Source: Hanstruepera ponticola (GTDB lineage Bacteria > Bacteroidota > Bacteroidia > Flavobacteriales > Flavobacteriaceae). Taken from it: DNA of 64,000 nt. Location of the stretch: assembly GCF_012931685.1 (NCBI RefSeq), contig NZ_JABANC010000005.1, forward strand, positions 1-64,000. The letters run 5' to 3'. The number at the start of each line of letters is the position of its first letter. Position 1 is the first letter of the stretch. A program made the translations under genes and the position numbers. Positions 26,054-34,032 of the stretch are shown here, in pieces. The notes under the pieces are model-generated. The model ran no database searches, was not told where the DNA came from, and was given only the letters and a program-made list of their open reading frames with translations.

Positions 26054-26752
26054 TTAGTACTTATTTAGATGCAAATTAACAAAGAATTTAACCAAATGTA
26101 TTTGTCTTTTTATTCTTGATGGTTGATTAATCAATCTATAGGTCCATTCCAAATTGTTTTTAACCCACCAATCTGGTGCTCGTTTAACGTGTCCGGTATA
26201 AACATCAAAACTTCCTCCAAGACCTTGATAAACTGCTGGATGTTTTTTTTGGATGCGCTCCATTAACAATTCCTGTTTAGGCGAACCCATGGCTACAAAA
26301 ACAATGTCGGGTTTGAGCTTTACTATGTCCGCTATTAACTCATCTTCTTCTGCTTCAGTTTTTAGATAACCATTTCTATAATTACAGATGTTGATTCCAG
26401 GAAAATCTCGCTTTATTTTTGCAATAGTATCTTCAATAACATCTTGTTTACCACCAACAAGATAAAAGGATTTATCCTTATAAAATTCTTGAATTAAATC
26501 TAGCCATAGTTCGCAACCTGGAATTTTCACAACCTCTTTATGGCCTTTTTTATGTAATGCCCAAACGGCTCCAATACCATCCGGATAACCAAGATTTCTA
26601 TTAATTAGTTCACGAGTTTCATCTGTGGCATGCAAAATTTTTTCAGCATTAACTGCAATCATAATTTTTTTATGAGCCATTGCATATTGCATCAATTCCT
26701 TTCGAGAATTGGGAGCAAAAGTTTTTACACCATTCAGAGTTTCGGTAATCAT
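26054..26752 (-). CDS. WecG/TagA/CpsF family glycosyltransferase
   Basis: A 232-residue GT26-type transferase. Characteristic pieces are NRNLGYPDGIGAVWAL, FYLVGGKQDVIEDTIAKI, INICNYRNGYL and FVAMGSPKQELLMERIQ near residue 165. TagA of this family transfers ManNAc from UDP-ManNAc to GlcNAc-PP-undecaprenol; WecG uses ManNAcA. Because wecB follows and wecC is missing, the TagA-like reaction is favoured. Its 5' end overlaps the preceding gene by 4 bases. Usual family length. Confidence 0.9.
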   Translation of the reverse strand: MITETLNGVKTFAPNSRKELMQYAMAHKKIMIAVNAEKILHATDETRELINRNLGYPDGIGAVWALHKKGHKEVVKIPGCELWLDLIQEFYKDKSFYLVGGKQDVIEDTIAKIKRDFPGINICNYRNGYLKTEAEEDELIADIVKLKPDIVFVAMGSPKQELLMERIQKKHPAVYQGLGGSFDVYTGHVKRAPDWWVKNNLEWTYRLINQPSRIKRQIHLVKFFVNLHLNKY

Positions 26753-27963
26753 TTGATATCAGAAATCATTTCTAAATTATAATGAGCCATCGCATTAAAC
26801 ATAAAAGCATTACTCCATCGCATATACGATATTTTGGAGCTCATTCCTTTTTTTAATTGGTAGTAAAAATAGCCTTTTTTGTGCTGCATATTTTCAATAG
26901 TCCAATTTAAAACCTTTTCTAAAAGATTATAATTATCCTGAAAAACACCTAATTTAGAACAAGTTACTATTATTTGTGCTGGACAGTGAATATCAATGGG
27001 GTATGTTTTATTATGATAATACTTTGGCATTCCGTTTTCTTCAAAAAAATTAGCGGTATAATAGTCCATCCCTTTATCAATAAATTTCTGAAAGGATGCA
27101 TCACCCGTATTTTGCTGATATGTTTTTATAGCATCCAAGTTGAAACCTGTATGAAAACTATCTATCCATGACTGAATAGGCAATAACCCATAAATCCAAG
27201 AACCATCTTTGTTTTGTAAATCACAAGCAGTTGAAACTGCCTCTCTAGCCAGTGTTAAATGCTTTTCGTTTTTAGTGTATTTATAAGAATAACTCAAAAT
27301 TTTAGCACCTAAAAGAGAGGCATTGATTACTGTATTATTACCGTCTTGAACACTATATGAGAATAGAAATCCATTGCCTTTTGGTGTTCTAGATAAATCG
27401 TTAATCACGAATTCAGCTGCTGTCAAAGTTTCTTTCAGTACAGCTTCATTTTTAGTTATTTCAAAACTCTTTAAAAGTGCCTCAACACAAAAGGCAGTAG
27501 CAACAACAGTAGGCGTGTTTTTTTTAAATAGGAATAATCTTCTGGCTTGCCAATCAAAATTATAGCCCCAACATGCGCCTGAATAGCCTTCAGATTTCAT
27601 ATCTAAAAGCAACAGTGTTAAACTGTTAATCTGATTTAGAATAGTGTCTGGGCTACCAAATGTTTTATCACCATTTAATGAAGCTTCATACAACTTACAA
27701 TACCCAAGTAAAAATAGTGCCACACCTTTGGCGTTGTGCTCTTTAGGTACTAATAGCAATTTTCTGAAATTAATTGGACTTCTTTTAAAACCTTGAATCC
27801 AAGCTAAACGTGCCAAATCCCAATGCTTCAATGGTAATACCTGAAACACTTTAGAGTTAAGACCATCATAAGGATCCCAGCCTTTAAAGTTTTCTGCTTC
27901 ACAATAGGCTTTCAATTTTAAAAAACTTTCTTGAAATTTAGATGTCAACCTGCTCTCCTCCAC
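26749..27963 (-). CDS. Polysaccharide-locus protein, probable alpha/alpha-toroid fold
   Basis: I cannot name this 404-residue cytoplasmic-looking protein (no signal peptide). It is mostly helical, with evenly spaced Trp/Gly-rich turns such as FKGWDPYDGL, CWGYNFDWQARR, DGSWIYGLLPIQSWIDSFHTG and IDIHCPAQIIV. This recalls (alpha/alpha)6-barrel proteins like glycoside-processing epimerases or lyases. Its start lies 26 bases inside the end of the bidomain dehydrogenase gene, so the two are tightly coupled and may act on the same sugar or on a shared intermediate. That link is inference. Confidence 0.6.
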   Translation of the reverse strand: MEESRLTSKFQESFLKLKAYCEAENFKGWDPYDGLNSKVFQVLPLKHWDLARLAWIQGFKRSPINFRKLLLVPKEHNAKGVALFLLGYCKLYEASLNGDKTFGSPDTILNQINSLTLLLLDMKSEGYSGACWGYNFDWQARRLFLFKKNTPTVVATAFCVEALLKSFEITKNEAVLKETLTAAEFVINDLSRTPKGNGFLFSYSVQDGNNTVINASLLGAKILSYSYKYTKNEKHLTLAREAVSTACDLQNKDGSWIYGLLPIQSWIDSFHTGFNLDAIKTYQQNTGDASFQKFIDKGMDYYTANFFEENGMPKYYHNKTYPIDIHCPAQIIVTCSKLGVFQDNYNLLEKVLNWTIENMQHKKGYFYYQLKKGMSSKISYMRWSNAFMFNAMAHYNLEMISDIK

Positions 27964-30076
27964 GTTTTATAGATTCAATAATTCCGAAACAAGTTTTAGT
28001 TACAGCAACTACTTCGCTAAAAGGAATTGGCGCTTTTCCATCCTTAATTAAACCATTGATAAAGGACTCTACCATCTCCTTTTGACCTTTATTTTGATTA
28101 AATAATTTTTTCTTTTTAGGCTTACCTTTTCCATACAATTTCAATTCTTTAAAATCATTAAGAACACCTGAAAAGCCAGCTGAAAACACTTCAATATATT
28201 CTTTAGATAATGATTTTGAACCATTTGAATAATAAGCAATTACTCCTGTAGAACCATTTTCAAATTGAAGCAATACATTAAGCGTATCATTTAACTGGTT
28301 GGCATCTGGTATGGCCGTTGCCGAAACCTTGATTGGTAAACTTCCGTTAATATAAGTTAGGTAGTCTACAAAGTGACAAACCTCACCATGAATACGACCA
28401 CCACCTATTTCCGTATCCTGTATCCAATTATCTTTAGGTATAGCTCCTGCATTAATTCGGTAAATCATGGATACGGGATTATTACCCAAAGATTTCTTAA
28501 GCTTTTCTGTAAGCGGTGAAAAGCGACGGTTAAAACCAATCATAACGGATTTATCAGAAGCTTCTTTCAATTCAATAATCTTTTCCAATTCCTCTTCTTT
28601 TAGGCACAAAGGTTTTTCAACGAATACATGCTTATTAGCTTGTAAGGATTTTATAACATAAGGCCCATGTGAATCATGGCGTGTAGCAATAAAAACTGTA
28701 TTGGTTTTATCGTTTAAAACATCTGCTTCCTCACTGGCGCAAAACTGAAATTTAAATTTTTCAGCAACGCGTTTTGAAGTCGTACCCGAATTGGTTAAAA
28801 CTCCAACCCTTCCAACAATGGAATCGTCTGGAATATTTGGTAATAAATTCCCTTGAGCATAACTTCCGGCACCAATAAAGGAAATATTGACTTTTCCTAA
28901 AGCTTGAGAATCCGAAGTCTTTATAGTATGCTTTGATGGTTCTTTAGTAATATCATACTTTAAGGCAATACCAGTAAAAGGTTCAGATTTATCAACTACC
29001 AAGTCAAAAGCTTGTTTGGCGTTATCAAAATCAAATTCGTGCGTGGTTAAATAATCAATATTAATTTTATTCGCTACCAGAAGTGATTGAAATGCTTCCA
29101 TATTGCGTTTTTCAGTCCACCTGACATACGCAACAGGATAATCGATACCTTTTTCTTCATAATTTAAATCGTAACGTCCTGGCCCATAAGAACAGGCCAT
29201 TTTCAGTTCCAATTCTTTACGATACCAGAATGGATCGCGATCAAATCCAGTTGGCACAGCACCTAAAACAACTACTTTGCCTTTTTTACGCGCTATAGCA
29301 CCAGCAAAATTTATGGGATCCATACTTGAGGTAGCAGCAGCAATAATTACGGCATCTGCTCCTATACCATTAGTAGCGTTTAAAATTTGTTCTTCAATAC
29401 CATGAGCGTTTCGGATTAATCCGACATCAACAGCACCAAATGCAATAGCTTGTTTAACGGCAGATTCAGCGACATCAACGCCAATTACTGTGACACCTGA
29501 AGCCTTCAAAATTAATGCTGCTAATTGACCTAATAATCCTAAACCAATAACGACACAAGATTCCCCAAGACGCAAATCTGCTTGGCGCACACCTTGCATA
29601 GAAATGGCTCCTAAAGTATTATATGCAGCATTTTTTAAATCAGCTGAAGGTTGCAACTTCACACACAAATTTACAGGCACTGAAACAATTTCAGCATGGT
29701 TGGCATAACCTGCACCAGCACACGCTACTCTATCACCTATTTCAAATCCGGTAACACCTTCGCCCACCTCAATAACTTCACCAGCACAGCTGTATCCTAA
29801 AGGTGAGTAGGCATCCAATTTCTTCATAACGGCTCGATAAGTTTGAATAGGTCCTTGCTTTACGAAAGTATCAATAACTTGTTTAACTTGTTGCGGTCGT
29901 TCTTTAGCTTTGCCTAACAAGCTTTTTCTGGCAGCTTGCACTGTAGATCCTTCTGTTCCTGCACTTATTATTGAATAGTGGTTTTTAACAATGACCATTC
30001 CTTTTCCTAATTGTGGATAAGGTACTTCTTGAATAACCATATCACCAGAACCAAGCTTTTGTGTGAGTTGTTGCAT
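27938..30076 (-). CDS. Bidomain oxidoreductase: zinc-type dehydrogenase fused to Gfo/Idh/MocA
   Basis: A 712-residue fusion. The N-terminal half (about 1-370) is a medium-chain alcohol-dehydrogenase-like domain with HYSIISAGTEGST, GYSCAGEVIEVGEGV and the Rossmann loop VVIGLGLLGQLAALILK. The C-terminal half (about 395-710) is a Gfo/Idh/MocA-type domain with FIGAGSYAQGNLLPN, HVFVEKPLCLKEEE (EKP motif) and IGFNRRFSP. The fusion is a known family in capsule and exopolysaccharide loci, but its substrate is not established. Two NAD(P)-binding domains in one chain suggest paired oxidation and reduction of a sugar, e.g. a redox-neutral epimerisation, which is inference. The next gene overlaps it by 26 bases. 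Confidence 0.87.
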   Translation of the reverse strand: MQQLTQKLGSGDMVIQEVPYPQLGKGMVIVKNHYSIISAGTEGSTVQAARKSLLGKAKERPQQVKQVIDTFVKQGPIQTYRAVMKKLDAYSPLGYSCAGEVIEVGEGVTGFEIGDRVACAGAGYANHAEIVSVPVNLCVKLQPSADLKNAAYNTLGAISMQGVRQADLRLGESCVVIGLGLLGQLAALILKASGVTVIGVDVAESAVKQAIAFGAVDVGLIRNAHGIEEQILNATNGIGADAVIIAAATSSMDPINFAGAIARKKGKVVVLGAVPTGFDRDPFWYRKELELKMACSYGPGRYDLNYEEKGIDYPVAYVRWTEKRNMEAFQSLLVANKINIDYLTTHEFDFDNAKQAFDLVVDKSEPFTGIALKYDITKEPSKHTIKTSDSQALGKVNISFIGAGSYAQGNLLPNIPDDSIVGRVGVLTNSGTTSKRVAEKFKFQFCASEEADVLNDKTNTVFIATRHDSHGPYVIKSLQANKHVFVEKPLCLKEEELEKIIELKEASDKSVMIGFNRRFSPLTEKLKKSLGNNPVSMIYRINAGAIPKDNWIQDTEIGGGRIHGEVCHFVDYLTYINGSLPIKVSATAIPDANQLNDTLNVLLQFENGSTGVIAYYSNGSKSLSKEYIEVFSAGFSGVLNDFKELKLYGKGKPKKKKLFNQNKGQKEMVESFINGLIKDGKAPIPFSEVVAVTKTCFGIIESIKRGGEQVDI

Positions 30077-31303
30077 TTAAATTTTCTTAATAAATAAATC
30101 GTTTCTTAATAATAATAGCCCAATAAATCCCCATACCAAAATATTATAATAGTAATAAACACCTGGAACCAGCCCTATACAATCAATCATATACATTCCG
30201 AAGAACATGAGGGCGAACACCCGAACGTTTTTATGAATTTTAAAAACTTTTTTTAGCATTGAGAATACAAAAGTAACCAATAATATCAAGCCTATTATAC
30301 CGTTTGCAAGTAAAACCCTTAAAAATTCATTATGAACTGGTCTCACTAAACCGTCTCCCATCCATTGAAAAAAAACAGTCTGCCTCGTGGTCCAAAATTC
30401 CCAGGCACCTTCCCAAATATAACCTCTTCCTGCCAAGGTATAACGTGCATCTTTTACCTCACCTGAATCATACCCTATTTCCTTGCTGAACAATTGCTCT
30501 AAATTATCATAAAAGGTATCGCCAAATACTAGAAAAATTACTGACATACCTATAACCAAAGAGAAACCTTGGCTTAATTTTGATTTGGAAAACAATAACA
30601 ATAAAACAATCCATAGACCAATTATTCCAACAGCTGCTTTACTAAAAACCAAGTAAATTGAGAAAAAGGCTCCCATACTAATTAAAACCATAAAGATTTT
30701 CAGAAATAGAGAATTCTTTTTGAAAATTGTAGTATGAATCAGTACAGCCATTAAAGTCATCAATCCGTAAAAACGTACAGGAAATGCGTCATGGTAAAAC
30801 CCTACATAACGTATCAATCCTACGGTTTCTCTTTGCTGAAATATTACGCCAGTTTGAAACTGATAAATACTCACCAATATTGGAAATATCCCACATATCA
30901 TTATCGCCAACAATAGCTTTTTAAGTCTGGCTTGATCGGTAACCACCATGGGGATCAAAAAAAAACCTAAATAAGCATTAACACTTAAAAAAACATGCTC
31001 TATTGCTCCAAACGGTTTTTCAATAAAACCCCATACCAATCCAAAAGCCATGGCTAAAAAATAAATATTTGCTAACCGTAACCAACTTGTAGGAAATTGT
31101 TTTCTCTTTTTTAAAACATCAAAAAATAAAACTGGAACCAACACTCCTTGAAGAGATAAAATTGATAGTGGCCCCACTTTAAATTCCCAAAATGCGTCAA
31201 TTATTGATTTTGTTGCAGCAATTATGATTAGAGCTGCAAAAACACCCTTCTGAAGTCTCACAATTACAATTGTGATTAAAATAAGAAGCGCTATTAATAT
31301 CAT
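30077..31303 (-). CDS. O-antigen polymerase/ligase-like membrane protein (Wzy-like)
   Basis: A 408-residue membrane protein with about eleven helices and a large periplasmic loop (about residues 250-315, including RYTLAGRGYIWEGAWEFWTT and PVHNEFLRVLLANGIIG). The H-N-E-(Y/F)-L type motif in this loop is the hallmark of the O-antigen ligase/polymerase superfamily. As the only such protein in the locus it is the probable Wzy polymerase joining flipped repeat units at the periplasmic face. Its 5' end overlaps the hexapeptide acyltransferase gene by 4 bases. Confidence 0.82.
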   Translation of the reverse strand: MILIALLILITIVIVRLQKGVFAALIIIAATKSIIDAFWEFKVGPLSILSLQGVLVPVLFFDVLKKRKQFPTSWLRLANIYFLAMAFGLVWGFIEKPFGAIEHVFLSVNAYLGFFLIPMVVTDQARLKKLLLAIMICGIFPILVSIYQFQTGVIFQQRETVGLIRYVGFYHDAFPVRFYGLMTLMAVLIHTTIFKKNSLFLKIFMVLISMGAFFSIYLVFSKAAVGIIGLWIVLLLLFSKSKLSQGFSLVIGMSVIFLVFGDTFYDNLEQLFSKEIGYDSGEVKDARYTLAGRGYIWEGAWEFWTTRQTVFFQWMGDGLVRPVHNEFLRVLLANGIIGLILLVTFVFSMLKKVFKIHKNVRVFALMFFGMYMIDCIGLVPGVYYYYNILVWGFIGLLLLRNDLFIKKI

Positions 31304-31758
31304 TCTACGGATTTGTGCTTTTTAGGCAATGACTTATATGGCTTTGGTATTTCTTTTAGAATTTTAATTGGGTTGCCAGCCGCAACAACACCTTCAGGAA
31401 TATCCTTATTAACTACGGATCCAGCTCCAATTATAGCATGATTTCCAATAGTGACATTTCGCATAACAACGGTATTTACACCTATAAACACATGATCTCC
31501 AATAGTAACGTATCCTGTTCCTGTATCTTCATCATTAAGTACATGTGCAGCACCATCGTGAGATAAAATATAACAACCATGAGTAATTAAACAATTGTCA
31601 CCAATAATTACTTTGCCTCGCCTAACATCAATTTTAGCACCTAAACTAATCATAGTGTTTTTGCCAATTTGAGCACCTGAAGCCCTTAAAAATGACATGT
31701 GGAAAAACCGAAGTAAGTTACCCAATAGATGTATCATTTTTCTAATAAATGTCTTCAT
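31300..31758 (-). CDS. Hexapeptide-repeat acyltransferase
   Basis: A 152-residue left-handed beta-helix enzyme. Hexapeptide turns run through the chain (IGKNTMISLGAKIDV, VIIGDNCLITHGCYIL, VTIGDHVFIGVNTVV, VTIGNHAIIGAGSVV), with a probable catalytic His in SHDGAAH and the usual exit VAAGNPIKIL. It resembles the NeuD/WcaF-like O-acetyltransferases that acetylate sugars from acetyl-CoA. The hydrophobic start (IHLLGNLLRFFHMSFLRASG) is a common feature of this group. It overlaps both neighbouring genes. Confidence 0.88.
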   Translation of the reverse strand: MKTFIRKMIHLLGNLLRFFHMSFLRASGAQIGKNTMISLGAKIDVRRGKVIIGDNCLITHGCYILSHDGAAHVLNDEDTGTGYVTIGDHVFIGVNTVVMRNVTIGNHAIIGAGSVVNKDIPEGVVAAGNPIKILKEIPKPYKSLPKKHKSVE

Positions 31759-32918
31759 TACGCTAATACCTTTAAAATAATTGCTTTAAAATCTTCTGAA
31801 ATAGTATCGATTGAAAATCGTGATACTACATGCGATCTATTGGTCAAACCAATCTTTATCCGTGTCACTTCATCTTGAAGCATTGTTTTTAAAGCATTTT
31901 TTAAACCGTCCAATTCACCTGGCACAAACGAATAACCGTGCACTGTATTTTCAAAAACTTCACGATGTGCACCCACAGGCGTAAATACGGCTGGTTTACC
32001 AATTGCCATTGCCTCCAATAATGACCTAGAGAAGCCTTCAGAATAGGATGCCGTTAAAAAAATATCAGATGACTGTAAATGCTCCATTTTATTATTTCCG
32101 CTTATAATTCCTAAATTGATGTAATTATCCTTAAATTCTGAATTTAATATCGTATTTTCAACTTCAAAAGGATCCTCATAAGCTATTTTTTCTCCCGTAA
32201 ACTGATTATAAAATACACCGCGTTCGCCTTTTCTAATATTTCCCGCAAAGTAAAATTTAGCAAACGGAAAATCACTACAAATGTCAGGAATTATCTTCAA
32301 TATATCAGTATAACCTTTGGCCTTTGTCATGTGGCCCATCACTAGAATTTTTCCTTTTTCAATTGGTATTTCAGAATTTGGCGAAAACTCTTCAATGTCC
32401 ATGGCCTGATAAAGTACAGCCATTTTATTTAGAGGAATATATGGTGCGAACTGGTCTTTTAAATATGCTGCTTGAACAATACCACAGTCTACTTTTTTTA
32501 GACTAAATCCGACAACTCTTTTTACAATACTATTAAATTCTTTGAAGTTTAATTTAAAATGACTTCCTCTTAAATGAATAATAACTTTAGCACCAAATAG
32601 CTTACTTAACAAAATAGTCCAAACATCCCTTCCTAACCAACCTATTTGAGTTGGTGTAATGGGGTAATAAACACAATTAGGATTTTTTGAAATGAGTAAT
32701 TTCAATAGTTTTGAAAAGAATATAAAGAAATTAGAAAGCATGGATAAATCTAACTTTCCTTTTTTGGTATTATCTTTTCTAAAGTTGGTTTTTAAGAACT
32801 GTATATCGAATTCAGAATTTAATGATTCTGATTCCAAGAATTGTTGCATACTTAATTCAGGACCTGAATATGGTGGTGGTGTTGGGCCTATAAATAGTAT
32901 TTTTGGCTTTTTAGTCAT
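31758..32918 (-). CDS. Glycosyltransferase family 4
   Basis: A 386-residue GT-B enzyme. It begins KILFIGPTPPPYSGPELS, the N-terminal nucleotide-sugar glycosyltransferase pattern, and has a C-terminal domain with KILVMGHMTKAKGYTDIL and the acid motif SEGFSRSLLEAMAIGKP (E-x7-E). It should add one sugar to the lipid-linked repeat. Donor and linkage cannot be read by eye. Start overlaps the previous gene end by 8 bases; stop overlaps the next start by 1. Confidence 0.88.
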   Translation of the reverse strand: MTKKPKILFIGPTPPPYSGPELSMQQFLESESLNSEFDIQFLKTNFRKDNTKKGKLDLSMLSNFFIFFSKLLKLLISKNPNCVYYPITPTQIGWLGRDVWTILLSKLFGAKVIIHLRGSHFKLNFKEFNSIVKRVVGFSLKKVDCGIVQAAYLKDQFAPYIPLNKMAVLYQAMDIEEFSPNSEIPIEKGKILVMGHMTKAKGYTDILKIIPDICSDFPFAKFYFAGNIRKGERGVFYNQFTGEKIAYEDPFEVENTILNSEFKDNYINLGIISGNNKMEHLQSSDIFLTASYSEGFSRSLLEAMAIGKPAVFTPVGAHREVFENTVHGYSFVPGELDGLKNALKTMLQDEVTRIKIGLTNRSHVVSRFSIDTISEDFKAIILKVLA

Positions 32919-34032
32919 ACTGAAGACTTAACTTAAATTGATTAACCCAGTTTTTTACAGCTAAATATTCACCTTTTACTTTAGCGTTTTCACAAAACCC
33001 TTCTAACATGTTTCTATTTAGTAGTAGTTTTTTTAAGATCGAAATGTTAGTATTTATGTCATCGTCTAAAACGTAACCGTTAATACCTGAATCAATATAA
33101 TCCAATTCTGGGGCATGGCTTGGCCCATTGAGCGTAATATAAGGTCGTCCATACGCAAAAGCATGATTAATTGACAGCCCTGAATGTCCTGGAATAAACA
33201 CTAAAGTTGTTTTTTTCATAATTGGTGCTATATCTACCTCATTGACTAATGTACCATGCCATGTAATATCCAAATCCGTTTCAGCTGCTTTTTTTATGAG
33301 AGAATTTTCTGGGCCATCACCAATAATATCCAAAGTAAGGTTTGGGATATGACTCTTTAACTCCTTGTAGTAAGACATTAAATCTTGAATGCGTTTTGTA
33401 GCAATCAACCTTCCTATAAAAAGAATATTAGGTTTATTTTCTGGTGGAAGTTGAAAAATATAATTTTCATCAATTTCATTGGTGTCAATCGTATTATTAG
33501 CCCAAAAAGCTTTTGAAGGTTCAATCAAATTATTCTGTAGAGCCCATTTACAACTCTGTTCTGTATAGAAAACAACCCTATCCAATTTTCTATAATAAAA
33601 TTTAGTCAGAAGTCTATCTAGGTATGAAATCTTACCATTTCCAGACTTTAATATTGGATGGTTGTAAGAAAATAACTTTGTTTTTGAAGATTTTGATTTT
33701 AATAAATTAGCATAGAGAAATAATAACAAATTTTTCTTTTCAGCAGGAATCAATATCCAATCATATTTATTAAAATATACTTTCAAAGATTCTCTCACCA
33801 ATTTAGATGTGCCAAATTTTTTTTTTAGTACATTTAATTTTTTGTGTTGAAATACCCAATCCTCATCAATTTGGGCGTCTCCCATTGCCTCCCTTCCGGC
33901 TCCTGAAAGTATAGTTAAATCTATATCAACTTCTTTTGCTAAATGATTTAAAAAACGTGCCTTATAATGATTAAGGTTTGGTGATAGCCATAATATTTTT
34001 AATGTGGTATTTGTACTGCGGCTATTCATCAC
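32911..34032 (-). CDS. Glycosyltransferase, GT-B fold
   Basis: A 373-residue protein with LKILWLSPNLNHYKARFLNH at the start and a family-4-like C-terminal domain (KPNILFIGRLIATKRIQDLM, LTLDIIGDGPENSLIKKA, LVFIPGHSGLSINHAFAYG). The usual E-x7-E is replaced by a His/Ser-rich stretch GHSGLSINHAFA, so it sits in a divergent subgroup. A retaining mechanism and the sugar used remain open. Translationally coupled on both sides (overlaps of 4 and 8 bases). Confidence 0.8.
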   Translation of the reverse strand: MMNSRSTNTTLKILWLSPNLNHYKARFLNHLAKEVDIDLTILSGAGREAMGDAQIDEDWVFQHKKLNVLKKKFGTSKLVRESLKVYFNKYDWILIPAEKKNLLLFLYANLLKSKSSKTKLFSYNHPILKSGNGKISYLDRLLTKFYYRKLDRVVFYTEQSCKWALQNNLIEPSKAFWANNTIDTNEIDENYIFQLPPENKPNILFIGRLIATKRIQDLMSYYKELKSHIPNLTLDIIGDGPENSLIKKAAETDLDITWHGTLVNEVDIAPIMKKTTLVFIPGHSGLSINHAFAYGRPYITLNGPSHAPELDYIDSGINGYVLDDDINTNISILKKLLLNRNMLEGFCENAKVKGEYLAVKNWVNQFKLSLQYD

